Below are positions 10,998-22,642 of a stretch of DNA of 64,000 nt, piece after piece. Within the stretch, counting starts at the first letter, position 1. The number at the start of each line of letters is the position of its first letter. Source of the stretch: Dermacentor variabilis (lineage: Eukaryota; Arthropoda; Arachnida; Ixodida; Ixodidae); NCBI RefSeq assembly GCF_050947875.1, contig NW_027460291.1, positions 24,899,868-24,963,867 of the forward strand, given 5' to 3'. Both the position numbers and the translations under genes were made by a program. The notes under the pieces are model-generated. The model was given only the letters and a program-made list of their open reading frames with translations, had not been told where the DNA came from and searched no databases.

Positions 10998-11148
10998 AGT
11001 GGCTTGCACGAGAAAAGCCTATGTCCCTCAGCCATGCATGCTTTACGCGAAGCTTGCTGACATCATTCTCCAAGGCATCCAAGTGCTCCACGTAGTGCAG
11101 TGGAAGGTTCCTTGTGAAAACTAAGCCCCGGAGGGACTGAATGATGCC
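10998..11148 (-). pseudogene. Relic of Tigger transposase C-terminal region
   Basis: The minus-strand frame is open for about 50 codons and contains SLRGLVFTRNLPLHYVEHLD followed by ALENDVSKLRVKHAW. I read this as the amphipathic C-terminal segment found near the end of tick Tigger-like transposases. Upstream on the same strand (about 11180-11240) another frame has an acidic D/S-rich run. The assignment rests on resemblance and on the surrounding CAGT/TA termini. Confidence 0.5.
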
Positions 11149-11810
11149 GGGCCTCCTGTGATGACAACATTCAGACAGCCTTCTCTACCGTGTCATCGCT
11201 GCTGTCATCGCTGTCGCTATCTGATGCAAGCACGTTTGCAACCATCGTCTCATCGGTTAGGAGCACTTAGTATACAAATCTATAGCCGTGCACTTTCTTT
11301 CCACCAGCAACGTCGTGCATTGCCGATGATCAGCAGGCAGATCAGCCATCTTCTGTTTCGGTGGTGAGTCAAGCGAAGCTGAGAAACCATGTGGCCAGGA
11401 ACGACTTCGACGCAACCAACAAGGACAAACACGAGCGATTAAGCTGTTCGCAGAACTGCGCTGAATGAGGAGCCAGCAAGCAACATGCAAGCAATCTGCT
11501 TGCGGTGCAGTTGGCACGGTCCATTTGTGTTTTGGAGGCTGGGACAGTGTAGACCTATGGGTGCAGCCCATTCGTGTTCGGAGGGGTGGAAGGGCGACTG
11601 GAGAGAGCCGCACGGAGATGGCTGGAAAATGTGTGCGTGGCGGCTGTTGGACCATTGTGCAGCGACTCGAATTTCTCATTTTCTTTTTCTATTTTCAAGG
11701 ATTTTGCATTTACTACCTTTCGGCTCGGATACCCAGCAGCCAGGATTCATCATTATAAGCGATAATGCGGCATCAGGGCATTGCAGTAAGTGGATTATTT
11801 CAAGCATATT

Positions 11811-11884
11811 TAGTGCCAGCGAACAAGGATGGAAGGGAGACGACAACACAATGCGCTCCCTTCCGTCCTTGCTCGCTGGTGCTA
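11811..11884. repeat. Hairpin-forming inverted repeat
   Basis: Arms 11811-11839 and 11856-11884 pair over 29 bp with four mismatches (GGAAGGGAG against CTCCCTTCC at the base of a 16-bp loop, GCCAGCGA / TCGCTGGT outward). It lies inside Tigger-like copy 2 and does not code. Confidence 0.6.
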
Positions 11885-12033
11885 ACTATGCTTTCAGTTT
11901 ACCAACACGCCCAACAAATGGCAAGGGTTATTTCAACATGGAAAACACACAAAAGTCAACAGTGCAGCAGCTTCTCATTGTTATAACCGATACATTGTTA
12001 AAACCGGTATCGTTATAAGTGAGTTCGACTGTA

Positions 12034-15000
12034 AAGGGACTGACAACCAATCTTTATGGTACCCATTTTTTTTTAGTGCAGTTGAAAGCTTACCAGTCAG
12101 AGTTTCGAATCATGCAGTGGAACATTTTTTATTAAAATTTTCCTATCTGCAGTGAGGATGTAGTCATTCACTGTAGGCATGCTTCAAATAGTGATAGAAG
12201 AATGCGATAGCGATTAAATGCCGACAATTATGGGAGGCAGACGACAAGCACGGATGTAGCTGAGAAAGTATCACTTTTTTTGTTTTTAATCCGACCAATT
12301 TTCCCGAGCTTCATGTTATCAAAAGTGTAAATTATTTCTACAATAATAGCTATGTGCTTTCCTGATCTCCTGTCCAACAGCTTTGGCCTAACAAGCCAAG
12401 AGTGTTTTTTAGGCAAGCCAAGTTAAGTTCTCTAAAGTGAAATAATGCTTTTATACATGTGATACGCAACTCAGCATGTTGCAGGAGCCATTCATGCATT
12501 TTTGATTTCCGAAGCATGTCGTCTCTCAAAGACCTGACAATGCTGGAACAAATGATTTTAGGCCACATGCATGCTCACAATCTCGCGCGCGTACAACAGA
12601 AATCATGTGCGCCGCCATGCATGAGGGATGCGAGCATCGCTCGTTAGGGTGGAATCTTTTTACTTCGTAATTCATACAGAATAAAGTGCAAAAGCCTAAT
12701 AAATATACAAACTGTCATTTTAAGCAATAAGTGTGGGGTACTTAATAACAGCCAATTTACATACAGTAATCTTATATACTGTATCAGAAGAACCAAGGCC
12801 AGTTCACACCACTTACTGGTTTTTGAGATTTTATTCACCAATTTAAAACTATAATGCCTGCTTAAATTGCAAACAGCACAGTCGATTCTGTCACTCTAAA
12901 CTGTGGTCATTTCATTTCTCCCAACATCTTGCAACACATATCGGCCAGTTGTGAGCCCCTTTAAAGACAGTGCAAGCTTGTGCTGGTTTATATGTTAAAT
13001 GTACAGAGTCGTCCACTCATAGGGGAAACACACGAGCATGTGCCTGCCAAGAGAAAAATTTGCGCAGGCATGTCGAGAGCCAGAGGCAGCGCCTACGGCT
13101 TGTCATCTTCTACTCTGGCGGTGTGCGCAAAGCCTCACCTGATACAGGCGCAGTAGCTTTGCTTGCATTGTGGTGCACAAACGCCCGTTTTAGAGCGCAG
13201 CTTTTACGCACCCGTTCCTGCGGCAAACGCCAGCGTAACCAAGCAAATGAGCACAGCAAAGAATGAAAGAGTGAACACTGGACACAGCAGGGGATAAAAT
13301 ATGCAAGGAGGAATGCGGAGGAGAAGGGTGCAGTGGAACCATGAGGCAGAAAGCGGAGGAGGAGGGCGGGGCGAAAGCATGAGAAGAAAAGCGTAGTGTG
13401 GCGACGATGGCAACGAGATGGTGCCAGAGTAGCACACCAGCGTGAGAGGTCTGCTGTGAATCGCACCCACGTGTCACCATGCACTGCCTATTGCAATCTC
13501 CAGATTAGCGATGCAGTCACGCCACACTTCACACCGTTTGCAACATGCCGCACGAGACAGATCATCTACACCCCCCAATATATTGCGAAATAAAAAAACG
13601 TATACAGATGGACTCAAATTTCTCATTAGGGAGTATCGTAATCATAGGTGAATTTTCGAGGCCACCTTCATAAAGCGCCGAGTGTTTCAGGGTATGCGGC
13701 ACAAAAAACTGCTTGAAATGGTAAACAAGTAGTCCGAGAATAAAATTTTTTAATGCATAAGCTTTACAGGGCTATTTCCTTCGGAAATCTATCTATCCAT
13801 CCGCCTGCGACACAATGTGCTCCATAGGTATACCTGGGGTACTATGGGGGTATATATGAGAATGCCTTATGGATATGTACAACTGCTGAGATTTATGATT
13901 GTGGCTATAGTGAGTAGAGAAGAGGTAGTAGTAATAATTAAGGTTAAAGACTAATAAGAGTAATAATGAGAGGTTAATTAAGCCTAATAAGACTGTAAGA
14001 CTAACGAAGGGCAAGGAAGCCTAAGGAGATTAATTACTAATTAGTAATCAAACTATGAGGCTAACTAAAATTAATTTAGGTTTGTGATGAAGAAGACAAA
14101 CACCACGAAGTGAAGATGATGCACTGTCACGGTGTGGCATAATTAGATTCGGCGAAGCACTGATCAATGATCGCCAAAAGGTCGTGGAAATAGGGACCGG
14201 CGAGCAAGACAGTTATTGCCGGCCACTCGGGCAAGCGGCCAAAAGAACTTGAAGGCAGGTTTAGAGATTATTGTCTTTTTGTCGTCGGTGCGACTGTGAC
14301 GCCCCAACAGCTTTTTGTAGGAACCCGAGTATTCTGTGCCCCGCGCGTGCGTTGAGAAGCTTACTAAGAAGGCGGGGGTGCGAATACTCCGAAATATGTC
14401 GTGTGTCTGTGTAATCCTGTGTCCATGAAGTACTGGCAGTGTATGTGGTGCCTCTGGGCAATCCCGTGTCCCCGAATTGCTGACAGTGTATGTGTGCCGA
14501 CAACACCGTATGGCCGGCCACCGTCGTTTCTCCTATGTTTGTAAAGGAACAATAAAGGCTGACCATGGACTCAAGGGTGTGCGTGTGTGGTGCAATACGA
14601 GTGCGCGACCTCTAAAGCAGGGGGTAATCACCGGTTCCCTCGACCCTAATTAAAGGGGGCGAGGCCAAGACCTTGGGAGGAGCCGGGATGCAATTCAGTG
14701 ATCTTGATTGGATCGTCACCAATATCTGCCGTTCTCCAACACAGGGAACTAGGAAAAGGAGAATAACGCAGGTTTTAGACTGAGCTAAGCAGTCTAGAAG
14801 CTGAGCCTACAATCTGCTGAAAAGCATCAAGGAGCTAGTGCCGTCCAGTATCTTCTGGGCCGCCTAGCCGCATCTGAACTGCGAGTTACTAGTTGACGTA
14901 AGAGACGACAAACCAACGTCTGCAACGAAGCTCACGGTAGTTCCCCTCAAGTTAGCTCAACCTGCTCGGGGGAAGACGTCAGACCTAGACTCCCGGGAAA

Positions 15001-15266
15001 CCCAGCCCAGCAATCACCTCCACTGCAACGAGATCGGCTTGCCAGCATTCTTCGGGAAAGCTCTGCCGTAGACTCTGCGCTTTATGGACTTGCTGCTGCT
15101 GCTGCCCGGCCATGCGTATGCCATCATTTGTTTTCTTTTGAACTCTGTTTAGTTGATCACCGTTAAGTGTGTTTTGTGTAGTGTTAATTTCTATATTTAC
15201 TGTTAACTGTTCACTGTATTCTTTTTTTTTTTTTGTCATCATTGATCTAGATTGAGTGCATGTCTG
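12034..15266. other. Intronic sequence with LTR-like remains, no gene recognised
   Basis: No host exon was found. 13100-13500 is GC-richer, with overlapping minus-strand frames but no domain. 13860-14060 is low-complexity TAA/CTAA-rich sequence. 14100-14640 has LTR-like composition, including AATAAA near 14549, and the following 600 bp is untranslated-looking sequence ahead of a T-run at about 15222. This may be the LTR and leader of the decayed element that starts near 16345, but I could not find a matching second LTR or a primer site. Confidence 0.35.
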
Positions 15267-16340
15267 TTATACCCCTGTCACACTGGACATTTTAATCAAC
15301 GAGAAGAAAGGGGGTTAACCAAGGGGCCTGATTTTTATTAGTCATATCATAAGAAGCCAACAAACACTGACACCAAGGACAACATAGGGGAAATTACTTG
15401 TGCTTAAAAAATGAAATAAAGAAGCGAAGTAATTTCTATTTAAGCACAACTAACTTCCCCTATGTTGTCTTTGGTGTCAGTGTTTGTTGGCTTCTTATGA
15501 TATGGACATTTTAATGTCATTCGAATTGAATGGCATTAGCATCAAATGACATTATTCAGCTGCTACACAGCAATATTTAATGCCATTAGAATCGAATGAC
15601 TTCTTCAATCGAATGAGTTCAAGAAACACATTCGGCTTTGCAGTCGAAGCGAATTTATACTCTCCACCCCAGAGACAAGGCAAAATATGACATTGAGCCT
15701 TTGTCATGTCAGAAGCACTCGTGTAAAGAGGCAATTATTTTGCATGGTTTAAGGAATCTATAATTTTAACTAGACAAAGACTGTACGGCAGGCAGTCAAA
15801 AAACGTTTTCACTCTCTACCTCAGTGGCGTGGCGGCCGTCGCTTTACTAATCGGCCATACTGTAAACAATTGGGCACCTTTGTGCGTGTGTTTTTGGCAT
15901 CTCGAATGGCATCCGCATCTATTTGATGATCGAGCCTCTGTTTATTATGCAATGCTCGCATGGAAAGCGCACATCAACTAAATGCTTCACCTACTGCAAC
16001 TGAGCATCATTTTTCAGCGCTGCCATGTCAGTCATATTGTTCGTCTGCAATTTATCGGCTATGGCTATTCAGCTGGTTAAGCCTTGTTTTGTCTTATAGT
16101 GGCCAGAGATTCTGGAATTAGAAGTTTTATATATTTGTTTCTTCAGTGAAGCGACGCCTCAATATTTATATTAAAGTAAATAGATTGACTTTTCAGACAT
16201 TCTACACAATGCTTGGTCTACTTTTCTCACTTTTTTTGCAATGATCGCCATTGATATCATGACCGAATGACATTAACTTTTCCTGTGTAGCACCACCATG
16301 GGTCGAATGGCATTTGTTGCATCGAATGTCATTCACTCAT
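15267..16340 (-). mobile_element. MITE, CACACTGG-end family (copy 2), interrupted
   Basis: It starts TTATACCCCTGTCACACTGG, the same terminus as copy 1 at 5609. The region from about 15970 to 16340 is homologous to copy 1 in inverted orientation. Palindromic ATTCGAAT and AATGACATT motifs are frequent near both ends, and a long AT-rich middle carries no ORF. A 206-bp hairpin element interrupts it at 15297-15502. The far terminus is not seen; beyond 16340 the sequence becomes retrotransposon gag. The family has no recognised transposase in this window. Confidence 0.62.
15284..15515. mobile_element. Hairpin element insertion with 13-bp target duplication
   Basis: TGGACATTTTAAT occurs at 15284-15296 and 15503-15515 and brackets a 206-bp insert. 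In the insert, arms 15345-15406 and 15441-15502 are inverted copies over 62 bp with three mismatches, separated by a 34-bp AT-rich loop. A unique head (15297-15344) precedes the left arm. A fragment of the same sequence lies inside the SINE at 9935-9985. The duplication length suggests retroposition (LINE-mobilised), with the second arm made by template switching, but that is inference. Confidence 0.72.
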
Positions 16341-16344
16341 CTCA

Positions 16345-19300
16345 GCATTACTGCAGAGATTCAGGCTAACTGCAGAAGGATTCCATGGGAAATTCCGGAA
16401 TAGTAAACCAGAACAATCAGAGACTGGTACACAGTTTGCTTGCCGTTTGACAAATTATTTTGATAGATGGATGGAAATGGCAAACACAGAGAAGACGTAT
16501 GAAAGAGTCAGGGAGCGCATTGTGATTGAGCAGTTCTTGACTTTTTGTAGCCCAAAACTCAATGTTTTTCTTAAAGAACATTCACTAAAACGTCTAGATG
16601 ACTTTGCTGAATCTGCTGACCAATTTCTGGAAGCGCAAGGCTTGAGGAATTTAGGTAAAAATGAAGAAGAAACTCATAAAAAAGACGATGATGTAATCCA
16701 AGTTAGGCAAGGTGCGGTACCTAAGATACTCAGATGTTTCTCGTGCAACCGCGTCGGTCATCGTGCCGTAGATTGTCGTGTAGGAGGGAACCGACCACAG
16801 GCGCATATCATGTGTCAGCACTGCAAGAGATGAGGACACCGCACAGAAGACTGCAGACTACAGAACCGAGAAAAGGCAGCAGGCGTGGTTTCCCTAAATG
16901 GTGGAAAGGCAGCATCATCGCAAGAATCGACCAAGGATACCCAGGAGACACATGATGTGTCAAAAACCATGGTATCGGACAACAAGGATGCGTTCAAGAC
17001 GAGACTATCACTGGGTCTTCCTGTAGCTGACGGAGAGATCAATGGAATACAAGTCTCGGTTCTTCGATATAGTGGAACTAACACGGCCTTGGTGAGACGG
17101 AGTTTGGTTCGGGAGCAAGAACTAACAGGAGAAACAGCGGTGGTTATCATGGTCGATAGCACGGTTAGGCATTGACCTGAGGCCAGAATTCAAGTTTCTA
17201 CTCCCTACTACTCCGGATGGCTGATAGTGAAGTGCGTAGATAAGCCGCTATATGATTTAATATTGGGCAATCTACCAGGGGCAAAAAGCATGGATGACCC
17301 TGATATCAAGTGGAAGAGCAGCTACACCGAAACGGGAAAAGCAAAAGAAAAATAGCAAGAGCACAATCCTAACATAGCGACACAAAAGATTAAGACTACG
17401 GAGGATAGTTCAGCAGTTTCGTCGGCGGTAGCTACAAGATCAAGTACGGAGCGAACGTTGAGGGCATTGAAAGTACCTACAACCGAAGTACTTGCGGTGA
17501 CGCCAACAGAATTTGCGGAAATGCAAAGAAAGAATGACTCCCTACAAGCCTGCTTTGAGAAGCAAGGAGAGTCAACGACAAATAAGAGGAAGAACCATTT
17601 TTGATTTCCAGAGGAAAAATGGATTGTTGTACAGGAGATGCAAGTTTACCTCAGGCAGAGAAGTGATGCAGTTGGTGGTTCCTAAATCACTATGACGGAC
17701 GGTCTTGAATTTGGGATACGACAGCATCATGGCCAGGCACCAAGGCATAAAAAGAATGGTGGCTAGGATCACAGAAGAATTTTTCTGGCCAGGACTACAA
17801 AGCGAAATAAAGAGATATATAAAATCCTGTGACATTTGCCAGCAGACGATACCAAAAGGATGAGTGAATCGAGTTCCACTTGGGAATATGCCAACCACTG
17901 ATATCCCATTTGAGAGAGTAGCGATAGACATCGTAGGTCCAATAAAGCCGGTATCAGCAAAAGGAAACTGCTATGTTCTCACGATGGTCAATATGGTGAC
18001 AAGATATCCAGAAGCCATTGCCTTAAAAGGCATAGATTCAATTCAGGTTGCCGAGGCTCTAATAGAAATGTTCTCTAGGTGTTGTCTTCCCCGAGAAATT
18101 CTTAGTGACCGGGGATCCAACTTCACATCTGACCTAATGAAGGAGTGCAACAGGTTACTCTCGATAAAGCAGTTGCCTTAAAAGGCATAGATTCAATTCA
18201 GGTTGCCGAGGCTCTAATAGAGATGTTCTCTAGGTGTCGTCTTCCCCGAGAAATTCTTAGTGACCGGGGATCCAACTTCACATCTGACCTAATGAAGGAG
18301 TGCAACAGGTTACTCTCGATAAAGCAGTTGCTCACAACGCCGTATCATCCTATGGTGAACGGCCTGGTAGAAAGATTTAATGGCACATTAAAGAACATGA
18401 TAAAGAAGATGTGTCAAGAAAGACGTACGGATTGGGACCGTTACCTACCAGCATTATTGTTTGCTTACAGAGAAGTGCCACAAGCAAGCCAAAATTTTTC
18501 ACCGTTCGAGATGCTATATGGACACACGGTTAGAGGTCCGTTAACTATCCTCGAGGAGATATGGGCAAATGAAGGACTCGACACTAAAGTCGAAATGACA
18601 TACACCTTCGTGTTGGAACTTCGAGAGAAGCTGGAAGAAACGTGCAAGTTAGCACGTTGGAGTTTGGAGGAAGCCAAAGAACAATATAAAACCTATTATA
18701 ATAAGAAGGCAGTGACAAGACGCCTCAATCCAGAAGACAAAGCACTTATCCTTCAACCCAATGATGGAAACAAACTGTTGATGCAATGGAAGGGGCCATT
18801 TGAGGTAAACCAGAAAAGGAACGAGATGGATTACAAGCTCCTGGTGAACAATTCTAAAAAAGTATTTCACATCAACATGTGAAAGAAATATGAAGAGAGG
18901 CATAATTCCCAAGAATCTAAAGTTGTCAACATTGTAGTCCCAGAAGAGAAAGACGACTTGGAAGCACACCTACCACTACAAGAAAACCATGGGGTTAGAA
19001 AAAGCAGCCATTAATCCATGTCTGGATAGAGAAGAAGTAGCAGAGTTAAAATCATTATTACACAAGTATGACGAATTATTCTCGGACCTCCCAGGAAGAA
19101 CAAATGTTAGTGAGTGCCAGTTAGAATGCACCACAGACACACCAGTGTACGTCAAACAATACCCATTGCCACTAGTGGTTCAAGAGTCTATTGAGAAGGA
19201 AGCTGACGAGATGTTACGTCAAGGCATCATTGAAAGGTCTACATCAGCTTACAACACACCTTTGGTCGTTGTAAAGAAACCAGATGTGCAAGGACAGTCC

Positions 19301-19345
19301 CCTTTGTTGCTCCTTTTGAAGCAAACACTGCTACAGGTTGTAAAT
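16345..19345 (+). pseudogene. Decayed Ty3/gypsy-like retrotransposon, integrase-before-RT order
   Basis: The domain relics in order are as follows. 16351-16860 is a SCAN-like Gag with two zinc knuckles, CFSCNRVGHRAVDC and CQHCKR*GHRTEDC, the second carrying a stop. 16980-17170 is a protease region in which the active-site D of D-S/T-G appears as Y (RYSGTNTALV). A linker follows. 17513-17865 is the integrase zinc domain (GHx.. replaced by ARHQG, CDICQQT). 17890-18400 is the integrase core with IDIVGPI, LSDRGSNF and NGLVERFNG. 18740-18830 is an integrase C-terminal KGPF module. 18989-19290 is the N-terminal RT segment (ELFSDLPGRTNV, QYPLPL, GIIERSTSAYNTPLVVVKK). No RT lies between protease and integrase. 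RT breaks off near 19290, before the catalytic boxes. Several stops, frameshifts and a 155-bp tandem duplication disable it. The 5' end is cut by the MITE. Confidence 0.82.
18019..18328 (+). repeat. 155-bp tandem duplication inside integrase
   Basis: 18019-18173 is repeated at 18174-18328 with only about two differences (AGAAATG/AGAGATG and GTGTTG/GTGTCG). TTGC at the junction is shared microhomology. Since 155 is not a multiple of three, the duplication shifts the integrase frame; the frame ending at 18181 is continued from 18145 in another phase. It duplicates the segment with the second catalytic Asp. Confidence 0.88.
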
Positions 19346-19394
19346 AACTGACAGCAAAAGGTGTGAAGGTGGACACTAGACCGTGGTCTGCCAG

Positions 19395-20948
19395 TTAATT
19401 ACTTTGCCCACCTTGGTCTCCATAGTCAACAAGACCAGCATACGTCATGGTCTTCAAGTTTACAGTCATCTCCTTCCTGACCTGTATCTCATCTGAAATC
19501 AGCATCCCTCTACGCTGAAAGGGTGCCTTGCTTGCTAGTTTAATCTTGAGAGCTTTAAAAATATTGTCATCAAAACCACATTTCAGCCCAACCATGTTTA
19601 TGTACTTTCTTATAGTGGATGTGCATGGCATGGGCAATATATTATTACTTCGCAAGAATGAGTAAGCAGTGGGGCTCCTGATGTTTAGCAAGAGGCATAG
19701 GAGTAGCCAGTCATCTGTATAGCACCTATTATTTTTTGCTATGCACTTCGCTGCGGATATACATTCCTGCACAAGGAGGAGCTGCATCGGTGGAATGTTA
19801 AGAGCTTGCAGTTTCTTTTTGACATCCTCCTCCTGCAATTTCATTGTTTCATCTTTGTTCTGTTCAAGTTGTTTAGTTATCAATCGGTTGCGCTTCAGTA
19901 GCTGTGCCCATGACTTTTGCAAGACAGCCCTTGCGTGACGCAAGGTGTCAACCTTCTTTTTTTTGGCAGGTGACACAGACAGCCTGATACACCTCAGTGG
20001 TTGCCGCTGTTTCGCACGAGCAGCTTGCCAGTTGGCATGGATTCTGAGAGCATCAGATAGGCTACTGCCATGCACGACATATATCTCCTGCAGATAACAG
20101 CAGTGGGCGGCTTTTATGCCTTCATTTACTTTGGCAGTCAACAAAAGCACATTCAGGAGCCACAGAAGAAAAGTCCTTCATATTAGGTCCCCCGCTGCAA
20201 ATGTGTAAGTTGTGAACGGTTTTCAGAACATCCTCAACTAGGGAAGTTGACACAGCAAAATCATTTATGCCTAGCGTACTGCATTCAACCGGTTTGCCGA
20301 ATATGTACGCTTGCACAGCCATGTCACTTTTCACATGCACATACTTTCAGTTAAAAAGCACACATGCACCGTCACTTGTGCGTAGCAGAGAGGCATCGTG
20401 GAACACGGGGTCACGGAACCCTTCCGCATCGATGTGATGCATCGCCCAGGACGGTGTCGGAAGGCACAGAGCTGATGCTGCGCAGAACATTTCTTCGAAT
20501 GGTGACGAAGTGCAGAGGTCACTTGTCCCGACGACATCGCTGCTCTCGTTGACTTGGCCGTCGGCGTTCTGAGCTGCTGGTGCTTCTCGCAGGGTTTGTA
20601 TGGCAAGTCTGCCACCTTGAATGCTTGTGAGGACTCTTAATCTTCTTTGACAGGTAACTTGGCGCTCCTTCAAAGATAGTTGGCAGAGCATCCTTGGCAA
20701 GCCCCGCTCTCCTGTTGCCCGACATCAGAACGCGGCCATCAATAGCTGCGGAACACGTTTTCAATATAAAGTGAGGAGCGAAATGTTTTTCACAAACACG
20801 GCCTGTGTGTTGCAGTACCCGGTCTTTGTGAGGGATTGCAGTCTCCATGCATCAAGCCTGGTTTGGTCATGCGGCAGTGTAAAAAGCGATAACTTTTCTT
20901 TACAGGACTTATACCCGTGTTGCTGCACGGTACAAAGTACTTTCCCAT
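19395..20948 (-). pseudogene. THAP/P-element-like transposase, frameshifted and truncated
   Basis: Read on the minus strand, the start MGKYFVPCSNTG (20948 down) opens a THAP zinc finger of the C2CH type. Its middle, with a W-R-L-Q-S-L-T-K tract, and its VCEKHF end (about 20790) are in three different frames. GRVLMSGNRRAGLAKDALPT then corresponds to the AVPT-like end of THAP domains. Farther on, 20150-19395 holds a 251-codon frame. It has a coiled-coil-like leucine/lysine tract, then a P-element-type region with YSFLRSNNILPMPCTSTIRK and GMLISDEIQVRK and MTYAGLVDYGD, including two acidic residues expected in the catalytic core. The frame stops at 19395, so the GTP-binding insertion and C-terminus are missing. 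A GTAATT after GGGCAAA could be a donor instead of a real end. It could be a P-family transposon or a THAP9-like gene copy. Confidence 0.72.
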
Positions 20949-21174
20949 CGTGTAGCCCACCAGTACGTTAAACAATGAAGCAGATCAAAGCGCTAACACA
21001 CGCGTGCATATTCACAAGAGCAGGTGCAGCGAGCGGCATGGATGGAGGGGCTTTAGGCTGGCACTAGTTTAGCACAACACCTCTTGGGGGGTCTCCTAAA
21101 CAGAACCTAATTCGCCTCTCTGAACGAAACGTCGCCTCCGCGCCATTCTCTCACCTAACCTATTCTTACACCAT
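20949..21174. other. Spacer, nothing recognised
   Basis: About 225 bp between the THAP/P-like relic (minus) and the next gypsy relic (plus). I did not see the terminal inverted repeats or 8-bp duplication expected for an intact P element. Confidence 0.35.
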
Positions 21175-22642
21175 GGTTTACATGCTCTGGCCTCACATGC
21201 TTTTACATCATTGTGTCATCATAATCTTTTCGGGTGATGTTGAGCTAAATTGTTCACAGCAGCAGCTCACTGCTGCTGTGGACTTCGAGATCATCGCAGA
21301 GGCACAACATTCTGACGAGCTGTGTGACCTGCGTGCAGGGTCCACATCTCATTTTCTGAGGTGCCACTGCCATCCTCCTCTGGTACGATTGTCTACAACA
21401 TGTCAACAGGCTGTGCCCGTCCATTTGTGCCTTCCTTGCACCGTCAAGTTTTTGGCAAGCTACAAGACTCGAGCCATCCTAGTGTTTGTACCACTCAGCG
21501 CCTCATCACCTCCTGTTACGTGTGGCCCGAAATCAACGCGGATGTCTGCCGCTGGGCTCGAGAATGTCAGCGCTACCAATGTGCAAAATCGACCCACCAC
21601 ACCAAGTCACCACTTCAACCCTTCCGGCCGCCTGACTCTCGCTTTGACCCGTTCACATCGACACTGTTGGTCCACTGCCTTCATCGCGTGGTAAATGCTA
21701 CATCCTCACCTGCACTGACCGCCACACACGCTGGCCTGAAGCATTTCCTGTACACAATATTATGGTGTCCACCATGGCGTTTGTTTTCATAGCCGGTTGG
21801 ATATCTCATTTCAGCTGCCACAGCATGGTAACCGACCGCAGACGACACTTTGAAAGTGAGCGCTTCGAAGTGTAAACATGCATCCTCAGTATCTGCCACA
21901 TCCACACAACTGCACACCATCTGTCAGTAAATGGAATGGTTGAAAGGCTTCACCGCCACTTGAAAGCCACCTTCATCGCCCGTGACACTCAAACTTCATG
22001 GGTCATCGACCTGCCGCTAGTTCTACTAGGTATTTAGTCGGCGCTAAAGGAGGACCTCAGGTGTACTGCTGCCGAAATGGTCTACGGGATGACACTATGT
22101 CTACCTGGTGAATTCTTCGCACTACCTGCAGTCCCCAGCCGCTCGCCTCCTGCCTACGTTGAGCGACTTCGGTCACTCTTTGAGCACTTGCGACCAACAT
22201 CAGCTCGACAGCCCTCCACTTACGACGTTTTCGTAAGCAAAGACCTAGCTGCCTCAACTCACATTTTTGTGCACCGCGAAGACATCCGGACAGCCCTCAC
22301 TGCACCGTACGACGGCCCGTTCGAAGTGCTACAGCGCAGAGAAAAGGCTTTTACTGTTTCTGTGAACGGCCATGAAAACATGATTGCAATCAATTATGTG
22401 AAACCCACGTACATGGCAAACTTGTGTGTTTTTCTTGTACTCCCCACTCGTTCCCCACCCGATTCTCCCCCATTCGTACCCTGCCCTGTGAGTAAACACG
22501 TGTCCTGAGCATCAGCGCGACAACAGCGACCTTTGCATCTACGGGGGGGAGCCCTGTAGAGGATCCGATTTCGGCACCGCTGCCGTGAATGTCTGCACAA
22601 CGAGAGGATCTTTATGTTTGCAGCACTGGCCTCCTCGGCGTG
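21175..22642 (+). pseudogene. 3' part of a conventional Ty3/gypsy element (integrase, PPT, start of 3' LTR)
   Basis: Integrase relics run on the plus strand in several frames. 21410-21600 has a VFGKLQDSSHPSVCTTQRLI segment, a YVWPEINADVCRWARECQRY zinc-domain segment and a CAKS motif. 21640-21950 has remains of the catalytic core. 22080-22500 has VYGMTLCLPGEFF, then HIFVHREDIRTALTAPYDGP and a C-terminal module, as in Mag-type gypsy elements. A purine tract ACGGGGGGGAG (22540-22550) precedes the presumed 3' LTR beginning near TGTAGAGGATCC. The LTR is split by the retrotransposon at 22643. Its remainder with AATAAA continues at 32049. Protease and RT are missing on the left. Confidence 0.75.

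Larger units (their letters stand above)
10555..12033 (-). mobile_element. Tigger/pogo-like DNA transposon remnant (copy 2)
   Basis: The left terminus from 10557 reads CAGTTGAACCCACTTATAAC, and the reverse complement of the right terminus to 12031 reads CAGTCGAACTCACTTATAAC. TA borders both (10555-10556, 12032-12033). An open stretch of about 50 codons on the minus strand (10998-11148) looks like the C-terminal part of a Tigger transposase. The reading direction agrees with copy 1. The conserved DDE catalytic core is not visible, so the copy is internally deleted. Confidence 0.78.
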
